Positions 1 through 7,028 of a DNA stretch of 17,428 nt are shown one piece after another. Each line of letters starts with the position of its first letter. Position 1 is the stretch's first letter. This DNA is from Candidatus Methylomirabilota bacterium. Lineage in GTDB: Bacteria; Methylomirabilota; Methylomirabilia; Methylomirabilales; Methylomirabilaceae. The notes beneath the pieces were generated by a model. The model had not been told where the DNA came from, did not search any database, and saw only the letters and a program-made list of their open reading frames with translations. Location: contig PQAQ01000067.1 of the NCBI GenBank assembly GCA_003105305.1, forward strand, positions 5,761-23,188, given 5' to 3'. The position numbers and the translations under genes are program-made.

Positions 1-2166
1 CATGTCGTCCAGACGGACGGAGCGCCGCAGCAGGGTAAACGCTTTCTTCTCATCAATCCGACCAGCAGCCCGTATACCGAGGCGACCGACCTGCTGCTTC
101 GGTGTCTTCAGAAAGGGCTGAAGACCATCGCCTTCGCCAAGGCCAGAAAGATCGCTGAGCTGATCGCCATGTGGGCCCGGCAGACCGACCGGACGCTTGG
201 CGGTCGGGTGGCTGCCTACCGCGCGGGTTTTACGGCCGATGAACGCCGGGCCATCGAACACGGACTGTTCAGCGAACAACTGTCGGGCGTGGTAACCACA
301 TCTGCCCTGGAGCTCGGAATCGACGTGGGCGGATTGGACGTGTGTCTCCTGGTCGGTTATCCCGGAAGCATCACCAGCACATGGCAACGTGGCGGTCGGG
401 TGGGTCGCGGGCAACGAGAGGCACTGATCATCATGATCGCGCTCCCCGACGCCCTCGATCAGTATTTTTTCCGGCACCCCGACGACTTCTTCGGTCGGCC
501 CTACGAAGCGGCCATCGTCGATCCCGACAATCGGCAGATTCTGGCGGCGCATCTGGTGGCAGCGGCTTCCGAGGTGCCATTACGATCCGATGACTCGTTC
601 TATGCCGCCAAACAGGATCTCATCCAGGCTCTTCACGATCAGGGACGGTTGCTGTTGTCGGCGGACGGGACGGAATGGTACGCCAGAGAGCGCAACCCCC
701 AGCGTCGCATCAACATCCGCTCCCTGGGAGAGAACTGTGCGATCCTTGATCAGGCCGGCCGAGCTATCGGCACCATCGATGGGATTCGCGCCGTTCATGA
801 GTGCCATCCGGGAGCCATCTATCTGCACCAGGGACAGCAGTACGAGATCCTGAATTTGGACCTCATTCAGCACAAGATTCACGCGAGACCGGTCACCGTC
901 GATTACTACACGACGCCACTCGCCGAGAAGGATACCGAGATTCTAGACGTCTCGGCAACCAGGGAGCACCAGGGAATCCCCTACCATCTCGGGAGGCTGA
1001 AGGTGACCGAGCGGGTACTTGGCTATGAGCGCCGGCGGATCTTCGGCCAGGACAAGATCGGATCGTACTGTCTGGACCTGCCGCCTCACACCTTTGAGAC
1101 TGTCGGCCTCTGGTTCGAGGTGCCTGACGGGTTAAAGGCAACGGTTGAGAAGCAAGGGTATCACTTCATGGGCGGTATTCATGCGGTAGAACACGCTATG
1201 ATCGGTCTTTTCCCGCTCTACGCTCTCTGTGACCGCTCAGACATCGGCGGGATCTCGTACCCGATCCATTCTCAGGTCGGGTGCGCGGCAATTTTTATCT
1301 ACGACGGCTACCCCGGCGGAATCGGACTGACCGAACGCGGTTTCCAAGTCTTGCCGGAACTGTTTCTCAAAACACAGCAACTTCTGGAGGAGTGCCCATG
1401 CGAAGCCGGATGCCCCTCCTGCATCCACTCGCCTAAGTGCGGCTCCGGCAATAAACCGCTCGACAAGCCGGGCGCCAACCTGACTCTTCTGGGCTTGCTC
1501 GGGGAGGCGTCGTGGACTGACACGGAACGGCCACGGGCAGCCCGCGTGTTGACCACTGCGCCACATACACAGGGGCAGAACGAATCGGAACAGATCGTTG
1601 CGGCATCACATGCGATCGTTTTTGACCTCGAGACGCAGCGCAGCGCTGAGGAGGTCGGCGGATGGGAACAGCGGCATCGGATGGGCCTTGCAGTCGGCGT
1701 CGTCTACGACCTCGACAGCGCCGAGTTCCGCGTCTACACCGAGCCTCAAGTCGACGCCCTGATCACCGACCTGGGGCGTGCGCGTCTGATCATCGGCTTC
1801 AACCTCCGGCGATTCGACTTCGACGTCCTGCGGGCTTACGCCGACGTCGATTGGAATACCCTGCCCACTCTGGATATCCTCGAGTGCGTCTACCGAAAAC
1901 TGGGCTTCCGGCTGAAACTGGATCATCTGGCCCAGGAGACCCTTGGGGAGCGAAAATCGGCGGATGGCCTGCAGAGCCTAGCCTGGTTTAAGGCAGGAGA
2001 GATCGAGCGGGTCGTCGACTACTGCAAACAGGACGTCCTCCTGACAAAACGGCTCTATGACTTCGGTCGGCAACAGGGGTATCTGCTATACCGAGACAAT
2101 CGAGGGCGGGCAGTCCGCCTCCCGGTCGACTTTGACGAAAAACTGTTTTCGCGGCAGTCCCGGTAG
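1..2166 (+). CDS. DUF1998 (MrfA-like) helicase fused to an MrfB-like DEDDy exonuclease, 5'-truncated by the window edge
   Basis: The frame is open from base 1, so the ATG at 169 is internal; 721 codons are visible and the N-terminal DEAD/DEAH lobe lies upstream of the window. Seen: the helicase C lobe (about 80-450) with ALELGID and the arginine-finger motif QRGGRVGR; a cysteine cluster CPCEAGCPSC plus KCGSG at 1393-1443, typical of the DUF1998/MrfA Zn-binding domain; then an RNase H-like domain with Exo I FDLET (D 1624, E 1630), Exo II GFN..RFDFD (1795-1824) and Exo III YCKQD (Y 2020, D 2032), a DEDDy set. Known: in Bacillus, MrfA helicase and MrfB exonuclease are separate adjacent genes acting in UvrA-independent repair of mitomycin-type lesions. 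Inference: one polypeptide here unwinds and trims damaged DNA in the cytoplasm. It lacks the TPR-like part of MrfB. Family assignment is strong; the repair role is by analogy. Confidence 0.9.
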   Translation, partial: HVVQTDGAPQQGKRFLLINPTSSPYTEATDLLLRCLQKGLKTIAFAKARKIAELIAMWARQTDRTLGGRVAAYRAGFTADERRAIEHGLFSEQLSGVVTTSALELGIDVGGLDVCLLVGYPGSITSTWQRGGRVGRGQREALIIMIALPDALDQYFFRHPDDFFGRPYEAAIVDPDNRQILAAHLVAAASEVPLRSDDSFYAAKQDLIQALHDQGRLLLSADGTEWYARERNPQRRINIRSLGENCAILDQAGRAIGTIDGIRAVHECHPGAIYLHQGQQYEILNLDLIQHKIHARPVTVDYYTTPLAEKDTEILDVSATREHQGIPYHLGRLKVTERVLGYERRRIFGQDKIGSYCLDLPPHTFETVGLWFEVPDGLKATVEKQGYHFMGGIHAVEHAMIGLFPLYALCDRSDIGGISYPIHSQVGCAAIFIYDGYPGGIGLTERGFQVLPELFLKTQQLLEECPCEAGCPSCIHSPKCGSGNKPLDKPGANLTLLGLLGEASWTDTERPRAARVLTTAPHTQGQNESEQIVAASHAIVFDLETQRSAEEVGGWEQRHRMGLAVGVVYDLDSAEFRVYTEPQVDALITDLGRARLIIGFNLRRFDFDVLRAYADVDWNTLPTLDILECVYRKLGFRLKLDHLAQETLGERKSADGLQSLAWFKAGEIERVVDYCKQDVLLTKRLYDFGRQQGYLLYRDNRGRAVRLPVDFDEKLFSRQSR

Positions 2167-2174
2167 AGTATAAT
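2146..2174 (+). promoter_or_regulatory. candidate sigma-70 promoter for the methyltransferase/DUF151 pair
   Basis: A perfect -10 hexamer TATAAT lies at 2169-2174, just after the helicase stop codon. A weak -35 (TTTTCG, 2146-2151) sits 17 bp upstream. The position, 71 bp before the next start codon, is sensible. The -35 matches consensus at only three of six positions, so this is a prediction. Confidence 0.4.
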
Positions 2175-2245
2175 ACCGTTCCGAATAACTCGTGTCTCGT
2201 GACGAAGGATTGAACTGGAACTCGGTTATCGGAGGGTTGAGTTGA

Positions 2246-2869
2246 ATGGTTGCCTTAGACTATAAGCAGATCACGCGAGCCTATGCCATCTTGTCCCCCA
2301 TGTATGACCTCCTTTTCGACAAGATCTTTCATCCGGGACGGGTCGCGGCGATACCGCTTCTTGGGATCAAGCCGAACGATCACGTCCTTGAGGTGGGGAT
2401 CGGTACGGGATTAAACCTGCCACTGTACCCACGGGATTGCCACCTCGTCGGCATCGATCTCTCCTCGGAGATGCTGAGTAAGGCTAGAGAAAAGGTTAAA
2501 GACTACGGAATGAACAATGTGACTATTAAGGAAATGGATGCATCGAAGCTGGAGTTCCCGGACGAACACTTTGACCACGTGCTGGCGACCTACGTCATCA
2601 GCGCCGTCCCGGAGCCGGTTCAGGTCCTCCGTGAGATCAAACGCGTATGCAAAAAAAAAGGGCACATCGTCATCTTGAATCATTTTAAAAGCGAGAATCC
2701 GGTTGTCGGGACCTTGGAGGAGTTGGTTGCCCCCCTGTGTACCCGACTCGGGTTCAAGACTGATCTCAAGCTGATGCCGGTCCTGAAGGCGGCGCAACTG
2801 ATCCCCGAACAGTTGCACCGCGTCAATCTGCTTAATGGTTGGCGTCTCGTTCGTTGTCTGAATGAATAA
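2246..2869 (+). CDS. class I SAM-dependent methyltransferase, PmtA/UbiE-like
   Basis: A 207-residue Rossmann-fold methyltransferase. Motif I is VLEVGIGTG (residues 47-55) and the acidic residue at the end of strand 2 is in GIDLS (D71); LATYVIS and the EIKRVCKKKGHIVILNH strand follow. The N-terminal pattern AYAILSPMYDLLFDKIFHPGR resembles Rhodobacter-type phosphatidylethanolamine N-methyltransferase (PmtA), whose members share the short SPxYD..F..GR lead-in. UbiE-type quinone methyltransferases are the main alternative. Substrate is therefore inferred: a membrane phospholipid or quinone. No transmembrane segment is visible, so it is cytosolic or peripheral. The start is supported by GGAGG at 2231-2235. 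Its last eight bases overlap the next gene, implying translational coupling. Confidence 0.85.
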   Translation: MVALDYKQITRAYAILSPMYDLLFDKIFHPGRVAAIPLLGIKPNDHVLEVGIGTGLNLPLYPRDCHLVGIDLSSEMLSKAREKVKDYGMNNVTIKEMDASKLEFPDEHFDHVLATYVISAVPEPVQVLREIKRVCKKKGHIVILNHFKSENPVVGTLEELVAPLCTRLGFKTDLKLMPVLKAAQLIPEQLHRVNLLNGWRLVRCLNE

Positions 2870-3383
2870 GCGACGACGCCATTCCGGACGCTATCCAACG
2901 ATTGCATCAGTCTCCCTCCTGGCGGCGTTATTCCTCATCCCCTGGAACTCAGGGCAAGCCGAAGAACGTCAGGACTTATACGAAATGGAGGTGCTGGGCA
3001 TCGCCCCCGCTTCGGGAGGCGATCAGACCGCCGTACTCCTTCGCAGCAAAGGCGCGAAACGCGAACTCACACTCCTTGTGGGACCGCTTGAAGCCCAGGG
3101 TATCGCTGTTCCTCTCCAGCAACTCAAACCGCCACGCCCCTTAACCCACGACCTCATCCTCTCTCTCATAGCGACTCTCCGCTCCCACCTGGGACGGGTC
3201 GTGATCACCGACTTTAAAGATAATATCTATTATGCCACCCTGTATATCGAGATCGACAACAAAGAGATGTCGATCGACAGTCGACCCAGTGACGCAATTG
3301 CGCTGGCGTTGCGAGCAAACGTCCCGATCTACGCCAGTAACAAGGCGCTGAATAACGCACGACCCGGCCAATCAATCCGGTAG
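2862..3383 (+). CDS. exported bifunctional nuclease family protein (DUF151)
   Basis: 173 residues. A basic N-terminus (MNKRRRHSGR), a hydrophobic stretch about 12-27 and GQA before EE (cleavage near 33) form a signal peptide, so the product is probably periplasmic. The rest matches DUF151 along its whole length: YEMEVLGIAP at the start, then the family hallmark SIDSRPSDAIALALR (137-151) followed by VPIYAS. Known: DUF151 proteins include a plant protein with combined DNase and RNase activity, but most bacterial members are biochemically uncharacterised, so nuclease activity is inference. There is no good ribosome binding site; the start lies inside the end of the methyltransferase gene (overlap 2862-2869), so expression probably depends on coupling. 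The C-terminus after the domain is short. Confidence 0.87.
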   Translation: MNKRRRHSGRYPTIASVSLLAALFLIPWNSGQAEERQDLYEMEVLGIAPASGGDQTAVLLRSKGAKRELTLLVGPLEAQGIAVPLQQLKPPRPLTHDLILSLIATLRSHLGRVVITDFKDNIYYATLYIEIDNKEMSIDSRPSDAIALALRANVPIYASNKALNNARPGQSIR

Positions 3384-3419
3384 CACGGTCGGCATCCAAC
3401 CCTGCATGGCGTCTCATAG

Positions 3420-4286
3420 ATGGAACTCATCGATCGGATCGTCAGGAAGGTCTCTGAGTCCGGTTTGCGTAGGCATCTCGAACGACTTGTCGGGCCACGC
3501 GACCCGTATATCGGCTACGCCGGTATGGAAGCGGCAGCCGAAACGATCGCGCAAGCATTCAAGGAATTAGGTCTGCAGTTTACAGAGGATCGCTTTAGAT
3601 GTGAGGGCCGCTGGTACCGGAATCTGATCGCGTTGCATCCGGGATCATCCCATCCAGAACAGGTGCTGGTCGTCGCGCACTACGACACCGTCCCCAATTG
3701 CCCGGGTGCCGATGATAATGCGAGTGGGGTGGCCGGTGTACTTGAGATCGCCGGAGCTCTGATCGACCAACAATTCCAGGCAGATCTGGTTTTTATTGCC
3801 TTCGCGCTTGAAGAGTACGGAAACCCGGGCAGTGCGTACTATACAGAGCAGGCAAAGGCGCGTGGCACACCGATTCTTGGCGTCTTCGACTTGGAAATGA
3901 TCGGCTATACCGGTTCCACCCAGACGCTGCCCGCTGGTATCCAGGCTCCGGCCGTAGGCGATTTCATCGGTGTGGTGGGAAATCAGCGATCAGATGGACT
4001 CGTCGCACTGTTCAAACAGGCAGCGGCTCTGGTTGTCCCCACACTTCCGGTACAGACGTTAGTCGTAGAGGACAATGGGATGAACATGCCGCTCGTGCGC
4101 CAGAGCGATCATGCGGCTTTCTGGGACGCCGGCTACCCTGCTGTCATGATTACAGACACCGCGTTCCTGCGTAACCCTCATTACCATCTGCCTTCAGATA
4201 CCCTCGATACGCTGAATCTTCATTTTCTCCGACAGGTCACTGCGGCAACAGCGGCATCGGTCGCTTCACTGGCCGAATTCGCCTGA
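3420..4286 (+). CDS. M28 family zinc metallopeptidase
   Basis: 288 residues with the full M28 metal set: AHYDTV (H87, D89), GADDNASG (bridging Asp at 98/99), EEYG (E131 catalytic, E132 ligand), DLEMIGY (D157/E159) and the C-terminal HYHLPSDT (H256). Members are di-zinc aminopeptidases or related amidases, including glutaminyl cyclase-like forms. No signal peptide or membrane anchor is seen, so it is probably cytoplasmic and may take part in peptide turnover. An in-frame TAG at 3417-3419 directly precedes the ATG, so this is the most upstream possible start; no clear ribosome binding site is seen. It follows the DUF151 gene by 36 bp and may belong to the same transcript. The exact substrate cannot be told from sequence. 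Confidence 0.9.
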   Translation: MELIDRIVRKVSESGLRRHLERLVGPRDPYIGYAGMEAAAETIAQAFKELGLQFTEDRFRCEGRWYRNLIALHPGSSHPEQVLVVAHYDTVPNCPGADDNASGVAGVLEIAGALIDQQFQADLVFIAFALEEYGNPGSAYYTEQAKARGTPILGVFDLEMIGYTGSTQTLPAGIQAPAVGDFIGVVGNQRSDGLVALFKQAAALVVPTLPVQTLVVEDNGMNMPLVRQSDHAAFWDAGYPAVMITDTAFLRNPHYHLPSDTLDTLNLHFLRQVTAATAASVASLAEFA

Positions 4287-4297
4287 AATCAATATTC

Positions 4298-4531
4298 CTA
4301 CACCGGTTCTACCACCAGACTGGTGGTCGTTCGTGTCACCGCCGGCAGGGCTTGAACATGATTGACGGTATCCCATAACGCACTGAGATCGGGGGCCTCG
4401 ATAAACGCTATCACATCGATGTTGCCGGCGACACTATGTGTAAACTTGACCATCGGCAACTCTCCGACTGCATCGGCTACCTCTTGCTCTCTGGTCTTGC
4501 TCGTTATAATAAAGACATAGGCGTGAACCAT
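4298..4531 (-). CDS. stand-alone Lrp/AsnC ligand-binding (RAM) domain protein
   Basis: 77 residues from the ATG at 4531, chosen because GGAGGGGG lies just upstream on this strand; the frame stays open for 14 more codons but that extension lacks a binding site. The sequence AYVFIITSK...VADAVGELPMV...VAGNIDVIAFIEAPDLSAL...VNHVQALPAV.RTTTSLVV is the alpha-beta fold of the RAM domain, which in Lrp/AsnC regulators binds amino acids and drives oligomer assembly. The DNA-binding helix-turn-helix is absent, so this is a one-domain family member that probably assembles into rings and senses a small molecule. Its partner is unknown. It is transcribed toward the M28 gene, with only 11 bp between the stops. 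Confidence 0.85.
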   Translation of the reverse strand: MVHAYVFIITSKTREQEVADAVGELPMVKFTHSVAGNIDVIAFIEAPDLSALWDTVNHVQALPAVTRTTTSLVVEPV

Positions 4532-4641
4532 CCATCCCCCTCCAATGGAACGACAGATCCGATCGATAAACACAACGCCGTAACGACGAATCTAACAAAC
4601 GAGAATGGTTGCGCCGAGCGTCCTGTGCGCGACTCGCAAGT

Positions 4642-4680
4642 CACGTCGATGACGTGGCGTTATCCGACGCTGAGCGCTCA
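4642..4680. promoter_or_regulatory. two dyads in a divergent intergenic region, possible operators
   Basis: Within the 243-bp gap between the minus-strand RAM-domain gene and the plus-strand secreted protein gene lie CACGTC-GAT-GACGTG (4642-4656, perfect 6-bp arms) and the perfect 10-bp palindrome TGAGCGCTCA (4671-4680). The position fits control of either neighbour. No regulator is identified and short palindromes occur by chance, so the call is tentative. Nothing else is recognisable in the gap. Confidence 0.25.
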
Positions 4681-4774
4681 CCGCGAACGGGCGGCGACCC
4701 TAGAAAATCCCGTTGGCGCATGTTACCATAAAAGCGACGGAACGTATTTTAAAATGTGAGAGGAGGTGGACAAG

Positions 4775-5089
4775 ATGAAAACGGTGAAGAGAGGCTTGGC
4801 GGCGCTAACAATCGGAGTTCTACTGGCAACCGGGTTACTGCTTACGACGTCGGATCCGGCAGTGGCGAGAACGCATTTCTCTTTCGGTTTGAATCTTGCG
4901 GTTCCACTGACGCCCTATCCCGGATATGGCTACCCTTATCCGCCCCCAGTGCCCTATCAGCCCTATCCCTATCCGTACTACCGGGTCTATCCGCCATGCC
5001 CACGGGTGTGGGTTCCCGGATACTATGATGGGTATGGCAACTGGGTCTTCGGGTACTATCGCTACGACTGCGGTTACTATGGTTATTAA
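4775..5089 (+). CDS. small exported Tyr/Pro-rich protein
   Basis: 104 residues. The ATG at 4775 is chosen because AGGAGG (4761-4766) sits 8 bases before it; an upstream GTG at 4766 overlaps that site. A signal peptide spans about 1-31 (MKTVKRG, hydrophobic core, then AVA before RT). The mature part is dominated by Tyr, Pro and Gly in runs such as PYPGYGYPYPPPVPYQPYPY, and ends in GYYRYDCGYYGY. Two cysteines (in PPCPRVW and YDCGYY) could form a disulfide. No enzymatic domain is recognised. The YDGYGNWVFGYYRYD part recalls short surface proteins with YXXGY-like repeats. It probably sits in the periplasm or outer surface. Function is unknown; it may be structural or adhesive, and it resembles the protein at 5751. 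Confidence 0.75.
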   Translation: MKTVKRGLAALTIGVLLATGLLLTTSDPAVARTHFSFGLNLAVPLTPYPGYGYPYPPPVPYQPYPYPYYRVYPPCPRVWVPGYYDGYGNWVFGYYRYDCGYYGY

Positions 5090-5168
5090 TGCGGGTAGTT
5101 TGCTCCCGTCATGCCGTCAGGCGCATGAGGCGACCAACTCACAACATCATTTGTAGAAGGAGATCACA

Positions 5169-5705
5169 GTGAAGCGCGCCCTCGCTTGTATTCCGCTGGC
5201 GATCGCCCTATCGGGATGCGCCAGCTTGGCGATTCGTCCGTGTGATTCGGTGGGAACTCGCGATTCGAAGTATGCGGCGCGATTCTTCCTTGGAATTATT
5301 ACCCTCGGGATCTCCGAGGCCGGAATCCAGCACGAGCAGGCCATTGAGGCGATGGAGGGATGGCGCTTCTGCCGGCCCACGGGTCCGCCGGTTGCTTGGC
5401 AACCTCCGCCACCGGCCACGGGTCCGCCCAGAACGCCGGGGACCGTGATCAACGCCACGCGCTGGGCCGTCAACGTCTATCTGGACGATGACCCGGCCGT
5501 TGTCGGAGTTGCGCCTCTTTTCGCGCTGCGCCCTGGCGAATCGCGGCAGCTTGCGCTAATCGGCGGGCCCCATCGAATCGTCGCCAAGCCAATCGTCGAG
5601 GCTCAAACGGGAACGGCGCCCGCCGGGCGATACGAACGGCAGATCCAAATCGACCCGCGAGATCGAAGCTTCCAGCTTCAGCTTTCAGAGGGGGACTTCA
5701 GATAG
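5169..5705 (+). CDS. hypothetical lipoprotein
   Basis: 178 residues from a GTG start, with AAGGAG (5157-5162) six bases upstream. The first 17 residues form a lipoprotein signal with lipobox LSGC (C17). After it come a hydrophobic RFFLGIITLGIS segment (about 38-49), a proline-rich linker (PPPPATGPPRTPG, about 79-91), and a C-terminal beta-rich domain beginning VINATRWAVNVYLDD that could be Ig-like or carboxypeptidase-regulatory-like. No catalytic motif is seen. It should be anchored to the periplasmic face of the inner or outer membrane. It lies 79 bp after the Tyr/Pro-rich gene and 45 bp before the next, all on one strand, so co-transcription is likely. The family is not recognised. Confidence 0.75.
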   Translation: MKRALACIPLAIALSGCASLAIRPCDSVGTRDSKYAARFFLGIITLGISEAGIQHEQAIEAMEGWRFCRPTGPPVAWQPPPPATGPPRTPGTVINATRWAVNVYLDDDPAVVGVAPLFALRPGESRQLALIGGPHRIVAKPIVEAQTGTAPAGRYERQIQIDPRDRSFQLQLSEGDFR

Positions 5706-5750
5706 CCAACATTCAGAAAGTCAAGATCCCGAGACGATTGCAGGTGAGAA

Positions 5751-6383
5751 ATGATGAAACGCTGCGCACGCGGAATGACGGTGATCATCGCATACATCTT
5801 TGTTTTCATGCTGTTTATGACGGCTCCCGCTGACCTTGCCCAGGCAGACGGCAGGAGTGGCGGAAGCGGGCGGACAGGCGGTGGGGGTCGAGCCGGAAGT
5901 TTTGGAGCGGGAGGAGTGACTGGAGGAAGCCGTAGTGGCAGTTCGGTAAGTGGCGGCGTTAGAGGGGGCGTGATCGGCCGCGGAGACACTCGTTCGTTCA
6001 GTCGTCCCTCATTTCATCGCCATTCCTACAGCGATCATTTCTACTTCGGTTTCGGCGCCAGTGCTTTCGCTCCGGCTTGGTGGTGGTACGACCCGTACTA
6101 CTCTTACTGGGGTCCACCCACCTACTATCCCTACTTCAGCTATCCCTATCCTGGTTACTCCAGTTACTATGGCTATCCCTATCCTGGTTACTTCACCTAT
6201 CCCTACTACGGGTTGGATCCCTTCCTCTCGTCGGATCCTGCCTACACGCCGTACGGTCCACCCGCAGGAGGTGTCCCCTCCCAAGGATATGGCGCACCAC
6301 CTGCAGACTATCCGTTCCCTGGGCCACCGCCCATTGGCAGCGACGGCCAGCCGGAACAATCGCCGTATCCTGTAAACGAATAG
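5751..6383 (+). CDS. exported Gly-rich then Tyr/Pro-rich protein
   Basis: 210 residues, starting at the first of two adjacent ATGs (the second, at 5754, is equally possible; AGGTGAG lies upstream). A signal peptide covers about 1-32, with AQA before DG. The mature protein is Gly/Ser/Arg-rich to about residue 79 (runs such as GGGGRAGSFGAGG), then strongly aromatic: WWWYDPYY, and YPYPGY occurring twice. It ends in a Pro/Gly tail (PPAGGVPSQGYGAPP). Such low-complexity Gly/Tyr/Pro proteins are usually disordered and self-associating, so a matrix or surface-coat role is plausible but is inference. The shared Tyr/Pro composition links it to the protein at 4775. No homologous family is recognised beyond that. 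Confidence 0.72.
   Translation: MMKRCARGMTVIIAYIFVFMLFMTAPADLAQADGRSGGSGRTGGGGRAGSFGAGGVTGGSRSGSSVSGGVRGGVIGRGDTRSFSRPSFHRHSYSDHFYFGFGASAFAPAWWWYDPYYSYWGPPTYYPYFSYPYPGYSSYYGYPYPGYFTYPYYGLDPFLSSDPAYTPYGPPAGGVPSQGYGAPPADYPFPGPPPIGSDGQPEQSPYPVNE
6140..6192 (+). repeat. 33-bp-period tandem duplication inside the Tyr/Pro-rich gene
   Basis: A 20-bp sequence encoding YPYPGY occurs exactly at 6140-6159 and again at 6173-6192, a period of 33 bp (11 residues). The identity at the DNA level, not only in protein, points to a recent in-frame tandem duplication that lengthened the aromatic region. Confidence 0.7.
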
Positions 6384-6429
6384 TCTCTCCGGGAAATATC
6401 ACCTATCGCGTTCATGGGGCGAGAAGGCC

Positions 6430-6795
6430 TCAGTCGGCGACATCCGTCTTCCCGGCCTCGAACGGATACTGGGGCTGGTAGATGGGGCGATAGCCTTCCG
6501 GAATGGGGAACGGGGCGGTCACGATCTCGTACACACCGGTGAGCGTCCGCGCAATCCCCCAGCTCAACCCCTCCAACGCCCCGACCGTCAGGCCGTACAG
6601 CGGTCCGTCTTCCAGCGCATCGTAGTAGACCGTTTTCGGGACTTCGGTAACAACACCAAGGGCGGCATTGGTCGCGCCACGAACCGCCTTTTTGGTCGCC
6701 GAAGTCGCCACGGGCTCATCCCCTGCGAAGGCCACAGACCCTGCGCGGCCCGCAAGCGCCACCAGCACAATCGCGACTACCCATGATCGTGTCAT
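6430..6795 (-). CDS. exosortase system-associated protein, TIGR04073 family
   Basis: 121 residues from the ATG at 6795, which has GGAGG-type sites upstream; a TTG seven codons earlier lies inside those sites and is unlikely to be used. A signal peptide spans about 1-24 (AFA before GD). The mature part carries the features I associate with TIGR04073: a short helix, VPKTVYYDA, a glycine-rich YGLTVGALEGLSWGIARTLTGVYEIVTAPFPIP stretch given here only as its hallmark ends (YGLTVGALEG and GVYEIVTAPFPIP), then GYRPIYQPQYPFE. Known: this family is found with exosortase/PEP-CTERM systems, but its function is undefined. No exosortase gene is visible in the window. It converges on the gene ending at 6383. 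Family recognition is from memory of the pattern. Confidence 0.75.
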   Translation of the reverse strand: MTRSWVVAIVLVALAGRAGSVAFAGDEPVATSATKKAVRGATNAALGVVTEVPKTVYYDALEDGPLYGLTVGALEGLSWGIARTLTGVYEIVTAPFPIPEGYRPIYQPQYPFEAGKTDVAD

Positions 6796-6885
6796 CCCCT
6801 CCGTCCTCCTTCTCAAGGCCCAACTGTCTATGCGCGTAATCTGCTCAACTGGGGGATTGTCGGCGCAGAAGGCGCCAAATTGCGT

Positions 6886-6960
6886 CTAAGGAGTCGGAGG
6901 TGTCGCGCACCCGGCCAGCACCAGTGTGATCACGACAGCCAACGCGATGCGTTGTTTCAT
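6886..6960 (-). CDS. 24-residue mini-lipoprotein
   Basis: A complete short reading frame: ATG at 6960, stop TAG at 6886-6888, preceded on this strand by GGAGGTGA. The product has MKQR followed by a hydrophobic core (IALAVVITLVL) and lipobox LAGC with Cys at position 18, leaving a mature peptide of only seven residues, CATPPTP. All parts expected of a lipoprotein precursor are present, as in entericidin-type small lipoproteins, though no homology is claimed. A plausible promoter lies just upstream (6981-7010). It is 90 bp upstream of the TIGR04073 gene on the same strand and may be co-transcribed with it. It could alternatively be a remnant of a longer lipoprotein gene. Confidence 0.6.
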   Translation of the reverse strand: MKQRIALAVVITLVLAGCATPPTP

Positions 6961-6980
6961 TATGCTTCACCTCCAGCCAC

Positions 6981-7010
6981 ACTATATCACAACCTTAAGA
7001 ATCGCGACAA
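6981..7010 (-). promoter_or_regulatory. candidate sigma-70 promoter for the mini-lipoprotein gene
   Basis: On the minus strand TTGTCG (7005-7010) and TATAGT (6981-6986) are separated by 18 bp. The -10 matches consensus at five of six positions and the -35 at four. The -10 ends about 20 bp before the start codon, giving a very short leader that still includes the ribosome binding site. Confidence 0.45.
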
Positions 7011-7028
7011 CGTTGGACAATATCATCA

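Noticed and set aside
4311..4327. 17-base palindrome (ACCACCAG-A-CTGGTGGT) at the end of the RAM-domain gene, as a two-way terminator
   Set aside because: It lies inside coding sequence, the loop is one base unless the stem opens, and no T-tract follows on either strand.
4505..4510. TATAAT as a promoter for the secreted protein gene at 4775
   Set aside because: It is inside the opposite-strand RAM-domain gene, the upstream TTGCTC is only 15 bp away, and the leader would exceed 250 bases.
6077..6481. Leucine-rich frame overlapping the Tyr/Pro-rich gene as a membrane protein
   Set aside because: It is the shifted reading of TAT/CCC/TAC-type codons, which yields Leu and Ser; the other frame has a signal peptide, a binding site and a sensible composition.
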